From NCBI GenBank assembly GCA_965205845.1, contig CBDBIG010000003.1, positions 62,001 through 126,000 of the forward strand: a DNA stretch of 64,000 bases, in the 5' to 3' direction. The notes under the pieces are model-generated. The model did no database searches. It saw nothing but the letters and a program-made list of their open reading frames with translations, and was not told the DNA's origin. The position numbers were made by a program, and so were the translations under genes. Position 1 is the stretch's first letter, and every line of letters begins with the position of its first letter. This DNA comes from CBDBIG01 sp965205845 [NCBI: bacterium] (GTDB taxonomy: Bacteria > SAR324). Shown piece after piece: positions 52,992-62,751 of this stretch.

Positions 52992-54146
52992 TTAATGCAC
53001 GCTAATATGTAAGATGTCCACTCGGTTGGCTACACGCGTATTGGCATTGCGCGGTACGTAAAGAAGGGCTTTTAGGGTGGCTGTGATTCGACCTACCTCG
53101 GTTTGCAGGCTGACATAGTAGCGCTCGTTGTGGGTTGAAAAGAGGAAATTGGTTCCATAGTTGTCACGAAAACCTGCATTGTTTAAATACGTGCTCAAGC
53201 TTTGCGGGTTATGAACCACGCGGGGTTGTGTTTTTGTGTTGGGGGCAAAGGCATTTGCCAATGTGTCTGCCTCATCAATGTAGCGGTTAATGCCACGTTG
53301 AATGGCCACATTGTTTGCTTGGGTTAACTGCTTTGTTACGCGGCGGTTTTGTAGGTGCTGCATAATCTCTTCAGCACTGGCGAGGTTTACATTAATTTTT
53401 CCCAAATACAATAAGGTGTTGCTCCGTCTTGGCCATACCATCAAATTGTCTGCCCAACTGTGCCACGAAAAACGGCTTTCGCCTACCCCACGCACCAAGC
53501 GAAACTCCTCTAAAAAATCGAGCGGCGCATTTTTAATTTGTACCTGAGGCCTTTGCCCAAAAAGGTTATCGTCCTCTATTCCAGCACTGCCATCGGGTGC
53601 GACATAAACGCTTTGATCAACGTCAACCCAATCGGTTAAAGCCGCATAAATGGAACTTAATTGGTTGTCTGTTAGCCTCCCCTGGGTGTCCTCGCCTTTT
53701 GCGTCGATTTGAGGCACATCGGCAAAGGTGTTTAAAAAGATACGCCAGCGCAAGTAGTCTTGATCGGTGCCCTGGCGAATAGTGGCCAGTTCATTCACGG
53801 CAAATAAGTGATCGATAGGGGTTACATTTAATGCGCGTAAAAACCCTTCATCTAACGGCGCAGGGGTAACATTGAGTACATTTTGAATTCGCTTTAAGGA
53901 AGAGAAAAAAACGAGTTCGTCAAGATGCAACCCCGCCTGAACACCGCGAAGAGTGGCTTTGGCCAGTGCCCTTGCCCTTATCGAATCGCGATGATTAGAA
54001 ACCGCCTGTAAATCGACCCCTGTATAAAAAAACACTTGGGTAACAAAGATTGTAAGCAGCGTAACCACCAGCAACACGGTGAGTAAAGCAGCCCCTCTTG
54101 CTTTTGGATCAGGCCCGTTTTTGCTACGTTGTTCCAGATAAACCAT
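52992..54146 (-). CDS. gspK: Type II secretion minor pseudopilin GspK
   Basis: 384 residues. A prepilin-like N terminus (RGAALLTVLLVVTLLTIFVT) follows a basic leader. As in GspK, the residue after the cleaved Gly is not Phe and the large globular insert is present, with RRSNTLLYLGKINVNLASAE and a second helix-hairpin-helix-like part. An acidic region (DDNLFGQRPQ) suits the calcium site. It caps the pseudopilus with GspI and GspJ. Last gene of the run, 63 bases after gspJ. Confidence 0.85.
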   Translation of the reverse strand: MVYLEQRSKNGPDPKARGAALLTVLLVVTLLTIFVTQVFFYTGVDLQAVSNHRDSIRARALAKATLRGVQAGLHLDELVFFSSLKRIQNVLNVTPAPLDEGFLRALNVTPIDHLFAVNELATIRQGTDQDYLRWRIFLNTFADVPQIDAKGEDTQGRLTDNQLSSIYAALTDWVDVDQSVYVAPDGSAGIEDDNLFGQRPQVQIKNAPLDFLEEFRLVRGVGESRFSWHSWADNLMVWPRRSNTLLYLGKINVNLASAEEIMQHLQNRRVTKQLTQANNVAIQRGINRYIDEADTLANAFAPNTKTQPRVVHNPQSLSTYLNNAGFRDNYGTNFLFSTHNERYYVSLQTEVGRITATLKALLYVPRNANTRVANRVDILHISVH

Positions 54147-54209
54147 TTTTTAATCGCTGTTTTGTCAAAAAACTGCTCAAAATGGGCGTCGCTTAAAACC
54201 AACACACAT

Positions 54210-54938
54210 TTATGGAGTTGCCTTTGTGCGTAAGGCAGAATACAGGGTCTGTTCAAGGTTAAAAGTCAGTTGTTCTTTAAAAATTTTGCCCGAATCACTT
54301 TGAATGGCCATGGTAAAACGCACCGCAACGGGCATCCGGTCGTTTTTTTGGCGTGAAACAGCCTGCCATTCCTTAACCCAACCACGCTCCTCATCCGCAT
54401 GTAAGGGCAAAAGCTCGAGCACAAAGGCTTGAACACCCGTTGCCAGTACTTGCTTAATGCCCCCCTGATCGATATCACTGTCAATGTAGTAATCCTCGCG
54501 ACGCACCAGCATAAATGTGTCGTTTTTTTGCGTAATTTCGTAGCCTGCCTCGTGTACATAAGGGTCGAGTAAAGGCTTGGCATTGCGGTGCAACCTTGCT
54601 CTGCCCACCACATGCATGAAAACCCAAGAGAACATTTTGCCACCCACCCTGCGCGAACCCAACTCAATGCCCGAGGGTTGTTGAACTTCGATCAGGGAGG
54701 TTAAGTAACGCGCTGAGCGTAAATCTTCACTGACCACATGCATTAACAAGCGGAGCTTTTGTTGGCTTTGAATGTTTTGATTAAGGGTTTTGCTATGAAA
54801 GGCTATTTGGTTAAAAGAGGTATAAGCTAGGGTAATGATGACCGAGAGCAGGGCAATGGCCAACAACACCTCAAGCAGTGTAAATGCTGACAAAATGCCT
54901 TTTAATGACGATTCAGGGGGACGGGGTATTTGAACCAA
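54210..54938 (-). CDS. gspJ: Type II secretion minor pseudopilin GspJ
   Basis: 242 residues with leader peptidase site and helix AFTLLEVLLAIALLSVIITL. The conserved Glu at mature position 5 is present. The globular part has a GspJ-like SSEDLRSARYL and WVFMHVVGR pattern. ATG 54938 begins 3 bases after the gspI stop. Part of the I-J-K tip complex. Confidence 0.85.
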   Translation of the reverse strand: MVQIPRPPESSLKGILSAFTLLEVLLAIALLSVIITLAYTSFNQIAFHSKTLNQNIQSQQKLRLLMHVVSEDLRSARYLTSLIEVQQPSGIELGSRRVGGKMFSWVFMHVVGRARLHRNAKPLLDPYVHEAGYEITQKNDTFMLVRREDYYIDSDIDQGGIKQVLATGVQAFVLELLPLHADEERGWVKEWQAVSRQKNDRMPVAVRFTMAIQSDSGKIFKEQLTFNLEQTLYSALRTKATP

Positions 54939-54941
54939 TGC

Positions 54942-55433
54942 TTAGTTTGCGGGCAGATTTAAGGTTGAGGTATAGGACCGTGGCTGCTCTTTATCCCCCC
55001 ATTCCAAGGCAAATTCAACCTTTTTAATGCTGACTCCCGGAAAGGGTTGGGTGTTGCGGACACTGCGCCGCCAGCGATAATGGGCCAGTGGATGATTGGA
55101 AGGGTAAACCCCTTGGGTGACGGCAATGAGAGGCGTGGTAGGAGAACGCTCAATGCGAGCCATTTCCTGGTTTACAAAGCGAAAAGCGCGCCAGAGTTCA
55201 TTGGAGGTTTGGTGAGTTAACAGTGCAGAGCTAAATGCCTGATGCACTGCAAGCAACGAAATGCTCAAAATCAAGGCCGCTACCAGCACCTCAAGCAATG
55301 TAAACCCCGTTTGTTTTGGCACGCCGCCGCTTCCCTGGCATCGTAACCCAGCATCCATTGGGCTTACCGCACCCAAACCAGACCTCGGAGCCATGGGCCT
55401 ACCATCGATGTATTTAGGGGATAATATCCACAT
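54942..55433 (-). CDS. gspI: Type II secretion minor pseudopilin GspI
   Basis: 163 residues with prepilin motif GFTLLEVLVAALILSISLLA preceded by an unusually long leader. A start at Met27 or another internal codon would give a normal one. VNQEMARIE and the ending fit GspI. It overlaps gspH by 20 bases. Together with the neighbours it forms the pseudopilus tip. Confidence 0.8.
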   Translation of the reverse strand: MWILSPKYIDGRPMAPRSGLGAVSPMDAGLRCQGSGGVPKQTGFTLLEVLVAALILSISLLAVHQAFSSALLTHQTSNELWRAFRFVNQEMARIERSPTTPLIAVTQGVYPSNHPLAHYRWRRSVRNTQPFPGVSIKKVEFALEWGDKEQPRSYTSTLNLPAN

Positions 55434-55965
55434 GCCCTTCCAACACTTTCACCTCTGCTAAAATCGAGGATTGCAAAGACCGCTTGCCTTTAGGGGTCAG
55501 CAATTGCCATACAAAGGGGTCAGCAAACCCCAAGGAATCCACACGCAAGCTGGCCTCGCCATTATCCTTTATAGGGCCACCACTCAACACGCGCAAAACC
55601 TTTAGCGCAGAAGAAAGGCGATAAGGTCGCATGATATGGGGGGTTTTACGCAGCTGACGCTTACCTTCTTTATCTTCGCTTTCAATACGATAGCCACCCT
55701 TCTCAATTTCTAAAACCAACCAATATGCTTGGCGATTAAGCACAGCTTCCTGGCGCAACAGCTGCAGCACACTTTGTAAGCGTGCTGCCTCTTTCTCCAA
55801 ACTCACCTCAAAAAACCCGCGCCACGTGGGTGCCGAAAACACCGCAACTATGGACAGCAAAACCACCACCACCAGCACTTCAAGCACACTAAAGGCCTTT
55901 GCTACGCCGTTTTTGCCTGGCTTGCAGGCCATCAAGGTGCGCGGAATAGGGCATAAAGGCATCAT
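55414..55965 (-). CDS. gspH: Type II secretion minor pseudopilin GspH
   Basis: 183 residues. The prepilin segment AFSVLEVLVVVVLLSIVAVF (Glu5 kept, Phe1 after Ala rather than Gly as read) is followed by a GspH-type globular domain: LEKEAARLQSVLQLLRQEAV, AYWLVLEIEKGGYRIES and a final beta part. ATG 55965, 3 bases after gspG. The leader is long and an internal start is possible. Confidence 0.8.
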   Translation of the reverse strand: MMPLCPIPRTLMACKPGKNGVAKAFSVLEVLVVVVLLSIVAVFSAPTWRGFFEVSLEKEAARLQSVLQLLRQEAVLNRQAYWLVLEIEKGGYRIESEDKEGKRQLRKTPHIMRPYRLSSALKVLRVLSGGPIKDNGEASLRVDSLGFADPFVWQLLTPKGKRSLQSSILAEVKVLEGHVDIIP

Positions 55966-55968
55966 GGC

Positions 55969-56469
55969 TTAAAAGTCATCGCTGGTAATATCCGCCGCAA
56001 AATCAACCCCTCCTTCGACGCCATCTGCACCATATGAGTAAATAACGTAATCTCCGCCCGTCGAGGTATAGCCAAACCCATTACTCCAACCATCACTAGG
56101 CAATACCTTGCTGGTTAAGTAAGGCCCCTGCCAGTTTTTAGGAACCACCCCCACCCCGGGTTTGCGCAGCAAGGCTTCTAGCCCTTGTTTGGTATCGGGG
56201 TAAATGGCATTGTGTAAGCGGTATAAAGCAAGGGCAGAGCGTAACTGACCTATTTGAATTTGGGTAGCCTTCACCCGCGCTCTATCGCTTTCAGCAAATA
56301 AAGAAACCGCCACCACACTGGCAAGCATGGCCAAAATAACCACCACCACCAGCACTTCAATAAAGGTGAAACCACCAAGATGGCACATGGTTTGGGAACC
56401 ACGCTTCCTTGGAATAAAGCTTAAGGGGATGCTATCTCGATGTTGCATGGTATCCGGTTTTTTTTTCAT
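55969..56469 (-). CDS. gspG: Type II secretion major pseudopilin GspG
   Basis: 166 residues. The prepilin site GFTFIEVLVVVVILAMLASV is followed by the GspG domain: QIGQLRSALALYRLHNAIYP, TKQGLEALLRKPGV, NWQGPYL, LPSDGWSNGFGYTST and the calcium-binding YSYGADGVEGG. The mature size fits GspG. The leader as annotated is about 33 residues; ATG 56388 (MCHLGG) would give a conventional short leader. Main subunit of the pseudopilus. Confidence 0.92.
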   Translation of the reverse strand: MKKKPDTMQHRDSIPLSFIPRKRGSQTMCHLGGFTFIEVLVVVVILAMLASVVAVSLFAESDRARVKATQIQIGQLRSALALYRLHNAIYPDTKQGLEALLRKPGVGVVPKNWQGPYLTSKVLPSDGWSNGFGYTSTGGDYVIYSYGADGVEGGVDFAADITSDDF

Positions 56470-56605
56470 GTTTGTTTTTGTCTATGGTGGATCATCTTTT
56501 TTTTAAAACCACCCAATACATCCCAAGGTATATCCGGTGATATGCACGCCCCCCACATCCCATTGTAAAGGGTATTTTTCTCTTTTGTCATGGCTTGCCA
56601 ACAGC

Positions 56606-57856
56606 TTAGCGTACCAATTGGTTGAGTTGTAACAAGGGTAGCAGTACCGAAAGCACAATAAAACCCACCACCAAACCCATTAGCAAAATTAGCACGGGTT
56701 CCATCAAGGCAGATAGGGCATCAATCCGCGAGGTCGTTTGCTGCTCATAGCGTTCTGCAATGTGGGTCAGCATCACCTCCAAATCCCCTGTTTCCTCACC
56801 AATCGACACCATTTGGCACACATCTTCACCAAAAAAAAGTGCTTTCCTAAGCGCAGAAGCGAGGGTAACTCCGTGATTTTGCACCTGTAAAATCACTGCT
56901 TGGAGAGCTTGGCGAAAAAGGTGATTGTCCATGACCTGGCCTGCTACATGCAAAGCTTGGCGCAATTCAACCCCGCTTGCCAGCAATGCCGCCAAGGTGT
57001 TGGCAAAACGATGGACCAACAATTGATGGCGCAACTTACCCCATAAAGGCAGTTGCAATTCCCAACGTGCCCAAAACAGCTGACCTTTATGGCTCCGAAA
57101 CCAGCGAAGGGAAAAAACCCAGGCCAACGTGAGCAGTATAATCATCAACCACCACCAATTCACCAAGGCTTCGCTGATGGCAATAAGCATGCGGGTAGGC
57201 AGTGGCAATTGCGCATTGAATTGATCAAACAAACGGCTGATGCGTGGAATTACAAACAAAACCAAGAACATGGTAACAGCAAAGCCAAAGCAGGTCATAA
57301 ACAAGGGGTAAGCGGCCGCGCTCAGCAATTTGGTTTCTAATCGATGCTGGCGCTCATAATGGTTGGCCAAGCGTTCCATCACCCTTTCGAGGGACGCACT
57401 CACCTCCCCTGCACGCATCATATTCACCATTAAGGGGGGAAAACACTGGGATTGCGTGGCCATGGCGTCCGCCAAATATACCCCACTTTGTACTTGGGCT
57501 TGTACCTCACCCAGAGCTGTGCGGAGCAAAGGAGAAGAGGATTCGCGGATAAGCATGCCAAGGGCTGCATCATAAGGTAGGCTCGCCTTTAACAACACCC
57601 GCATTTGTCGCATAAACGCACTTAAATCGGCTGCACCCAATTTGGGGCGCAGACCGATGCCATGCAAGCGCAGCCACGCCATGACCCCGGGGGGTACTTC
57701 TTTTAGATCGGTGGCATGAATGCCATGCAAGCGCAACCATGTACGGGCTTCGCGTTCTGTATTTGCAGAAAATTGCCCTTTTACAACGGCTCCTTGCTGA
57801 TCGATTCCCTTATAGGCGTACAAATCATCTCCCTCTGCCAAGGGTTTTTGACCCAA
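56606..57856 (-). CDS. gspF: Type II secretion inner membrane platform protein GspF
   Basis: 416 residues with two T2SSF domains. It starts YAYKGIDQQGAVVKGQFSAN, as in GspF, then SAFMRQMRVLLKASLPYDAA with QVQSGVYLADAMA, a helix AAYPLFMTCFGFAVTMFLVL, a second half LASGVELRQALHVAGQVMDN and the final MEPVLILLMGLVVGFIVLSV. Polytopic membrane protein that couples the GspE ATPase to pseudopilus assembly. Only 14 bases separate it from mltG, so it is cotranscribed with it. Confidence 0.93.
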   Translation of the reverse strand: MGQKPLAEGDDLYAYKGIDQQGAVVKGQFSANTEREARTWLRLHGIHATDLKEVPPGVMAWLRLHGIGLRPKLGAADLSAFMRQMRVLLKASLPYDAALGMLIRESSSPLLRTALGEVQAQVQSGVYLADAMATQSQCFPPLMVNMMRAGEVSASLERVMERLANHYERQHRLETKLLSAAAYPLFMTCFGFAVTMFLVLFVIPRISRLFDQFNAQLPLPTRMLIAISEALVNWWWLMIILLTLAWVFSLRWFRSHKGQLFWARWELQLPLWGKLRHQLLVHRFANTLAALLASGVELRQALHVAGQVMDNHLFRQALQAVILQVQNHGVTLASALRKALFFGEDVCQMVSIGEETGDLEVMLTHIAERYEQQTTSRIDALSALMEPVLILLMGLVVGFIVLSVLLPLLQLNQLVR

Positions 57857-57870
57857 AATAGTACATGTTT

Positions 57871-58992
57871 TTAACGCTTCCTCGATCGCTTACGCTTTTG
57901 ACGCAAAGGCTCAATTTGGTAGCGGAACACCGCCCAATTATGCTCACGTAGGGTACGTGAAAAATGGTGCAGACCATTTCCCTTGCCCACAAAAAATAGA
58001 TAGTGCGAGGGTGTGGGTTGCACCACTGCTTGCATGCTCTCCTTACCTGGGTTTGCAATAGGGGTAGGGGTTAAACCTTGAATGCTATAAGTGTTATAAG
58101 GCGTATAGGTGCGCAAGTGCTTGCGGGTAATGTTGCCATTGTAGTCTTCAATGCCATAAATCACGGTAGGGTCGCTTTGCAGTTTCATGCCCCTTTTTAA
58201 GCGGTTGTGAAACACCGAGGCAATGAGTGGCCGTTCTTTGGGAGCCCCGCTTTCTTTTTCGACAATCGAAGCCATAATAAGTGCTTGGTAAGGGGTTAGA
58301 TTTGTACGCTGTGCTTTTTGCTTTAGCAATGGCCATGCTTGCACCAAAAACTGCCCCACCATTACGCGGAGCATACGCTTTGCTTCCATTCCTTCGCTTA
58401 ACACATAGGTCTCAGGAAAAAGCAGCCCTTCAAGGGTTTTAGGGGGGATGGCAAAGGGCAAATTGAGAGTGCGAATAAAGTGTTGGTCTTTCGATAACTG
58501 CAAAAATCCCTTGGCAGAAAGCACTTTTTTTTCTTCTAACCGCGCCGCAATTTGCTTTAGCGTAAAGCCTTCGGGAATGGTAACCAACACCTGTTGGACA
58601 CTCCCTCGCACGAGTTTGTCGAGCAAGGAGTTGGCTGAAAGCCTGCCTTCAAAGGTATAAACACCCGCTTTAATGCGAACTGCATCCCCACGAAAACGCG
58701 CCAACCACAGCAAAGTGTGAGGGTTTTGAATGCGCTTGTTGTCTTTCCAGCGCCCCACCATGTGAATAAATGCTTCTCCACGACGCGCCTTTAGCGAGAC
58801 AGGAGCAGGTTCTTGAATGCTAGTGCTAAGGGTGCCCCACAACAAGACTACAGGCTTGGCACCAAACAACAACAACAAAGCGACCCCTACGCTCCATACC
58901 CAGGGGCTTTTAAACAGGGGTTTGGTTGTATCTTGAGGGGACGTCGGTTGAGTTTGGGTTGGCATGAGGGTTTTAAAAAAATAGGGTTTCAT
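57871..58992 (-). CDS. mltG: Endolytic murein transglycosylase MltG
   Basis: 373 residues, YceG family, an inner-membrane enzyme that cuts glycan strands during peptidoglycan synthesis. An N-terminal membrane segment (VWSVGVALLLLFGAKPVVLL) is followed by a LysM-like part. The catalytic domain has LTPYQALIMASIVEKESGAP (Glu of the EKE motif), RPLIASVFHNRLKRGMKLQS, DPTVIYGI, YNTYSIQGLTPTPIANPG and HYLFFVGKGNGLHHFS. It sits inside the T2SS run, between gspN and gspF, an unusual place that would couple wall cutting to secreton assembly. Starts ATG 58992 or ATG 58965. Confidence 0.92.
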   Translation of the reverse strand: MKPYFFKTLMPTQTQPTSPQDTTKPLFKSPWVWSVGVALLLLFGAKPVVLLWGTLSTSIQEPAPVSLKARRGEAFIHMVGRWKDNKRIQNPHTLLWLARFRGDAVRIKAGVYTFEGRLSANSLLDKLVRGSVQQVLVTIPEGFTLKQIAARLEEKKVLSAKGFLQLSKDQHFIRTLNLPFAIPPKTLEGLLFPETYVLSEGMEAKRMLRVMVGQFLVQAWPLLKQKAQRTNLTPYQALIMASIVEKESGAPKERPLIASVFHNRLKRGMKLQSDPTVIYGIEDYNGNITRKHLRTYTPYNTYSIQGLTPTPIANPGKESMQAVVQPTPSHYLFFVGKGNGLHHFSRTLREHNWAVFRYQIEPLRQKRKRSRKR

Positions 58993-59104
58993 GGATGCGT
59001 AATCTTGGTGGCAATCCCCAAGAAAGAGCGTGCTACCTACCCTAGGCTAAGGCATCAATGCAAAAACCACGAACCCAGCAAACGGGTAGGTTCCACCATG
59101 TTGC

Positions 59105-60004
59105 TTAGTTAACTGGGTTAATCCGCGGGCTGGCAATTGCCCCTCGAATATAAAAGCCGTTTTTGTTGCTAGCAAGTTGCGCTTGCACAATTTGCCCCAA
59201 CGGGCCGATTTGCTGTACCCAGGCGGGTGCCAGTTTGCCCAATATTTTCAAGTCTAATACTGAGTGGGCTGGCTGGCGAAAATTGACCACAATACTACCA
59301 GATATCTTGAATGATGCATTCCCCTTCCCCTCAAAGGTTTCGATTTCTAAGCGGTTATTTTTAAGCCCAGCGCGCAAAACCACTTGGGCTAGCACCAAAT
59401 CGGGCAGAACACGTGTTAGCAGCTTGACACCACTTAACTTTATTTGTGCACCTCGCAGTTCTGCCATGGCACTTTGTAAGGGAAAAGAGCCCTTGTGGCT
59501 ACGTTTAAAACGGGTATTTAGCTGCCAATCTCCCTGCAGTTGTCCTTGCATGTCGTGTGGTAGGTCAAACCTGCGCCCCCCATCAATGGCAGGTCCAAGA
59601 AACGCCATTTTTAACTCCCATGAATCGGCCATCCCAAAGGGTGCTAACAGGGTTATTTCCCCTTGCTGTTTTTGGATTGTGCCACGAAACACCACGCCCA
59701 AGGGAAAAAAATGAGGTGACAACGAGGCGTGATCTATATGCAAAAAAATTCTGCTTTCTTTTTGTAGAACAACCCTTTCCATTTTTAATGTAGTCCAACC
59801 AAAATGCATCTTTTGGATGTTAAGTAGCATTCCTGTGTGCTGTTTTACCGTATTAACCAGAATATTTTCCATTCTTGCTACGGGGAGATAATATTTAAAT
59901 GCACTCCACGTTCCTAAAATGAAAACCAATAAACACGCTGCAACCTTTACAGCACGATGTACCCAGTAAGGCCATTTTAGCAGCGGTTCTAAAAATTTTT
60001 TCAC
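59105..60004 (-). CDS. gspN: Type II secretion protein GspN (AsmA-like type)
   Basis: About 299 residues from GTG 60004 (AGGGGC 8 bases upstream; the frame opens at 60091 but that overlaps gspM). One N-terminal helix (AVKVAACLLVFILGTWSAF) anchors a periplasmic, beta-rich domain with LLNIQKMHFGWTTLKMERVV and a late NFRQPAHSVLDLKILGKLAP. This resembles the longer AsmA-related GspN found in deltaproteobacterial T2SS operons rather than the enterobacterial one. Follows gspM directly. Confidence 0.7.
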   Translation of the reverse strand: MKKFLEPLLKWPYWVHRAVKVAACLLVFILGTWSAFKYYLPVARMENILVNTVKQHTGMLLNIQKMHFGWTTLKMERVVLQKESRIFLHIDHASLSPHFFPLGVVFRGTIQKQQGEITLLAPFGMADSWELKMAFLGPAIDGGRRFDLPHDMQGQLQGDWQLNTRFKRSHKGSFPLQSAMAELRGAQIKLSGVKLLTRVLPDLVLAQVVLRAGLKNNRLEIETFEGKGNASFKISGSIVVNFRQPAHSVLDLKILGKLAPAWVQQIGPLGQIVQAQLASNKNGFYIRGAIASPRINPVN

Positions 60005-60044
60005 CCAACTTGCCCCTAGTATAACCCTGCTTAGAGAGGAGTTG

Positions 60045-60524
60045 CTAAAGCAAAGCCTCGACACGTAGCACCAAGCGAAGCAACTCAGCATTATGTAAAG
60101 ACTGTATAACTTCCATGGTATTGATCACCAACAAATTGGCATCGCTTTCAATGGCGTGCACAATATACACCATCTCATCAATGCTAATATCATCCACTTG
60201 CATTTCAACCTCTTGCAGACCCGCTACGCTACTATTGCCGATTGGATTAAGTTGAATGCGTTGCCTGATGCCAAAGCGATCCGCAATATTTTCTAATTGT
60301 GCGGTAAGCGATATCCGGCTAATTTGTTCTTGAAATTTTTGCTGTTGCTGTTGTTGTTCTGCGAGCACACCCAATTCTTTTAGCACGTTTTCCATGCGTT
60401 CAATTTGTTCATCCGATGACGCGCTACCAAAAAGCCCTCGACCCCCCACAAAATAAAGACCTACGCCCAGCACCACCACACCCAATAAAATGAGCAATTT
60501 TTTCTCGCGGTCATTGAGTTTCAT
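60045..60524 (-). CDS. gspM: Type II secretion protein GspM
   Basis: About 159 residues from ATG 60524 (MKLNDREKKLLILLGVVVLG). A short cytoplasmic start, one membrane helix, a coiled coil with a Gln run (LAEQQQQQQKFQEQ) and a ferredoxin-like periplasmic domain (LQEVEMQVDDISIDEMVYIV). Size and layout match GspM, partner of GspL in the inner-membrane platform. Confidence 0.8.
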   Translation of the reverse strand: MKLNDREKKLLILLGVVVLGVGLYFVGGRGLFGSASSDEQIERMENVLKELGVLAEQQQQQQKFQEQISRISLTAQLENIADRFGIRQRIQLNPIGNSSVAGLQEVEMQVDDISIDEMVYIVHAIESDANLLVINTMEVIQSLHNAELLRLVLRVEALL

Positions 60525-60711
60525 AAGCAATTAGGGCTCTATTTTTTATGATGATGAACACGCCGAGTTACCCCAAAATGCTGTCGATGGGGCGCAAAGC
60601 AAGCCTTGGTGACGAATTGAGATGAAGAGGCATGAGGATTATGGAAATTTTTGAAACCAGCCATTTACCGCCTAACATACACAAAAAAACATTGGAACCA
60701 GCATAGCATCC

Positions 60712-62526
60712 TTACTTAGCCTTGGTGATTTGAATCTGAAAAGCCACTTTTTCTCCACTGCGCTTTTGACTCACACTCACTTTTTGTTCATCAAATACAG
60801 GGATATTTAGGAGGTAGATTTTCACAGATTCCACATCTTCAAAGCGCGTGGCCTCACCATTCAGCCTCAATTGCTCGCGCCCCACATACAAATTTTTTAA
60901 GTGCATTCCTTCGCGCTGAGACACCCCTTGCGATATCTGACTGAGCCATTTAGACATTTGGTAATCGTAGTCCACAAAATGCTGGAGACGCTTTTCTTTT
61001 TCTTGGGCGTTGCGTACATTTTTTTTGCGCACGTTAAATGCTGCGTCAATATTTTCGATGCTGGTATTACGCGGCAACTTTAGGATATGCGTAATTTGTG
61101 CTTGTACATTTTTCCGCTGCTCTTTTTGTGCAATGTTTTTTAAACCAAAGCCCAAAACCTCGAGCGACAACCACACTCCCAATGAAACGGCAAGGGCGAG
61201 AGAGCGCATGCGGTGTACTTTAACCCAACCAAGCCATGGGGTGGCACTGCGATAAAAAGTGGGGCTTTGCTGTGCCGCAACAAAGGGCGCGTTCTTTTCA
61301 CCAGGCAAGGCAGACAGCACCCCCCAATGGGCTTTTTTTTGTTTGCAAAGTGCCGCCAAGCGCCACTCAAAGCGCAGGCGTAAAGCCCTTGTGTCCCATG
61401 TGAAGCAAGGTGAAAACAGACCCAAAACACGCACCTCACACGTTTGCAGCAAAGAGACCTCCGCCACAATAAACCGATTGATGGCTTCAGTACTGTCTTC
61501 TAAAGCATGGCGCAATGCCTGAGTAAACTTGCTTGGTGTCCAGTTTGATTGAAAAACACTCTCTTGTGTGTTTTGGGTTTCATGTTGCAGTCTTTCCCAT
61601 ACTGCAATGGGTGAATGTACCGTGGGTTGCAATGCCTCTTTTAAAATATCGCCAACTTTGCAATAGATATGTTGCATTTGGTGCAGATGCCCACCTGCCG
61701 TGGCACTCACAAACACTTCGTCTGCACCAACGTAAACTTGAAAATGAACGCCTTGCAATGGGGGTCCCCATGCATGCTGCAGTAAATGAGCAGATGAAAT
61801 GGTACGCAAAACCCCACCCCCAGTTTCCTCAATGGCTTGGGTAATTTGCTGAAGGCGCTTTTTGGATTGCATGAGCACAAAAGCACGAGAGCCTTTGTCG
61901 TTGCGATGCTGATGCAAAGAAAAACACCATGCATACCTATCCAAATTATCTAACATTTTTTCTGCTAGCATAAAGGACAGTATTTTGCTGGCTTTTGGTT
62001 TATTTTGCGTGGGTAGAGAAAACGCGTGAAAGTGCAAAAAGGTCGTAGGCAGTACGAGGATAACCCTACCAAACTGGTATTGATTGTGTTTAATCAACCC
62101 TGATAACATTTGGTTTAGAGCGTGGTGCTCTTTCTCACCCAATGCATGCTGCGGGCTTTCGTCCGATGCTTGTATACGCTGCCTACCACCCCATGTCCCG
62201 GTATCAACCGAAACCGCCGGGCTTCCCAGAGCCCCTTTGGGAAAGGGCCTTGGAAATGCTGACACGGCACTCACCGACACCACCTTTTGGACACCGGCCT
62301 CATGGTGCCACTCAAATCCCTCCAAAAAAGGGGGAGAAAACGACAGGATATAGGCTGCGCGCTGGAAGAAGAGGCGTTCGGCGAGGGCTTGGAAAAGGTT
62401 GCGCAAAACGATGAGACCTACACGGCGTGCATCCACACGAAAGCGACCACGCCTTCGTCGAGAAAGCTTCCCACCCCCGAAAAAATGACGCACACACCGC
62501 CTCGATCCTGACTGAAACCCAAACAA
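60712..62526 (-). CDS. gspL: Type II secretion protein GspL
   Basis: ORF of 604 residues; the usual GspL length is about 400-500, so the true start is probably well downstream of 62526, and the first about 100 residues are low-complexity. A cytoplasmic actin-like part has VGADEVFVSATAGGHLHQMQ and SNWTPSKFTQALRHALEDST. A membrane helix lies near residue 450 (SLALAVSLGVWLSLEVLGFG), then a periplasmic domain with SIENIDAAFNVRKKN and LYVGREQLRLNGEATRFEDV, as in GspL/PilN-like folds. It recruits the GspE ATPase. gspM is 190 bases downstream. gspC, D and E are not in the window. Confidence 0.75.
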   Translation of the reverse strand: MFGFQSGSRRCVRHFFGGGKLSRRRRGRFRVDARRVGLIVLRNLFQALAERLFFQRAAYILSFSPPFLEGFEWHHEAGVQKVVSVSAVSAFPRPFPKGALGSPAVSVDTGTWGGRQRIQASDESPQHALGEKEHHALNQMLSGLIKHNQYQFGRVILVLPTTFLHFHAFSLPTQNKPKASKILSFMLAEKMLDNLDRYAWCFSLHQHRNDKGSRAFVLMQSKKRLQQITQAIEETGGGVLRTISSAHLLQHAWGPPLQGVHFQVYVGADEVFVSATAGGHLHQMQHIYCKVGDILKEALQPTVHSPIAVWERLQHETQNTQESVFQSNWTPSKFTQALRHALEDSTEAINRFIVAEVSLLQTCEVRVLGLFSPCFTWDTRALRLRFEWRLAALCKQKKAHWGVLSALPGEKNAPFVAAQQSPTFYRSATPWLGWVKVHRMRSLALAVSLGVWLSLEVLGFGLKNIAQKEQRKNVQAQITHILKLPRNTSIENIDAAFNVRKKNVRNAQEKEKRLQHFVDYDYQMSKWLSQISQGVSQREGMHLKNLYVGREQLRLNGEATRFEDVESVKIYLLNIPVFDEQKVSVSQKRSGEKVAFQIQITKAK

Positions 62527-62751
62527 CGGAAGAAGTTTCTTGCCAAGAATCTTATGATGTTTACTAAAAAAGAAATTTCCAGGAAAAACCTTCCCTGACC
62601 AGGCTTAAGACAACCAAGGTTTTCACCGATTTACCGCAACTACGTACAGGCAGCCAAGATAAGAGGTAAGGCCTCACCTCTACATGGCCACCATGAACTT
62701 GTCCGTGTCTCCCAAACAACCACCCGCAAAAACATGAAACACTCAATTCTC
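62527..62751. other. Intergenic region upstream of gspL
   Basis: About 225 bases with no supported gene. It probably holds the promoter of the T2SS run and the end of the filament-like gene's transcript. No clear hairpin terminator was seen. Confidence 0.35.
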
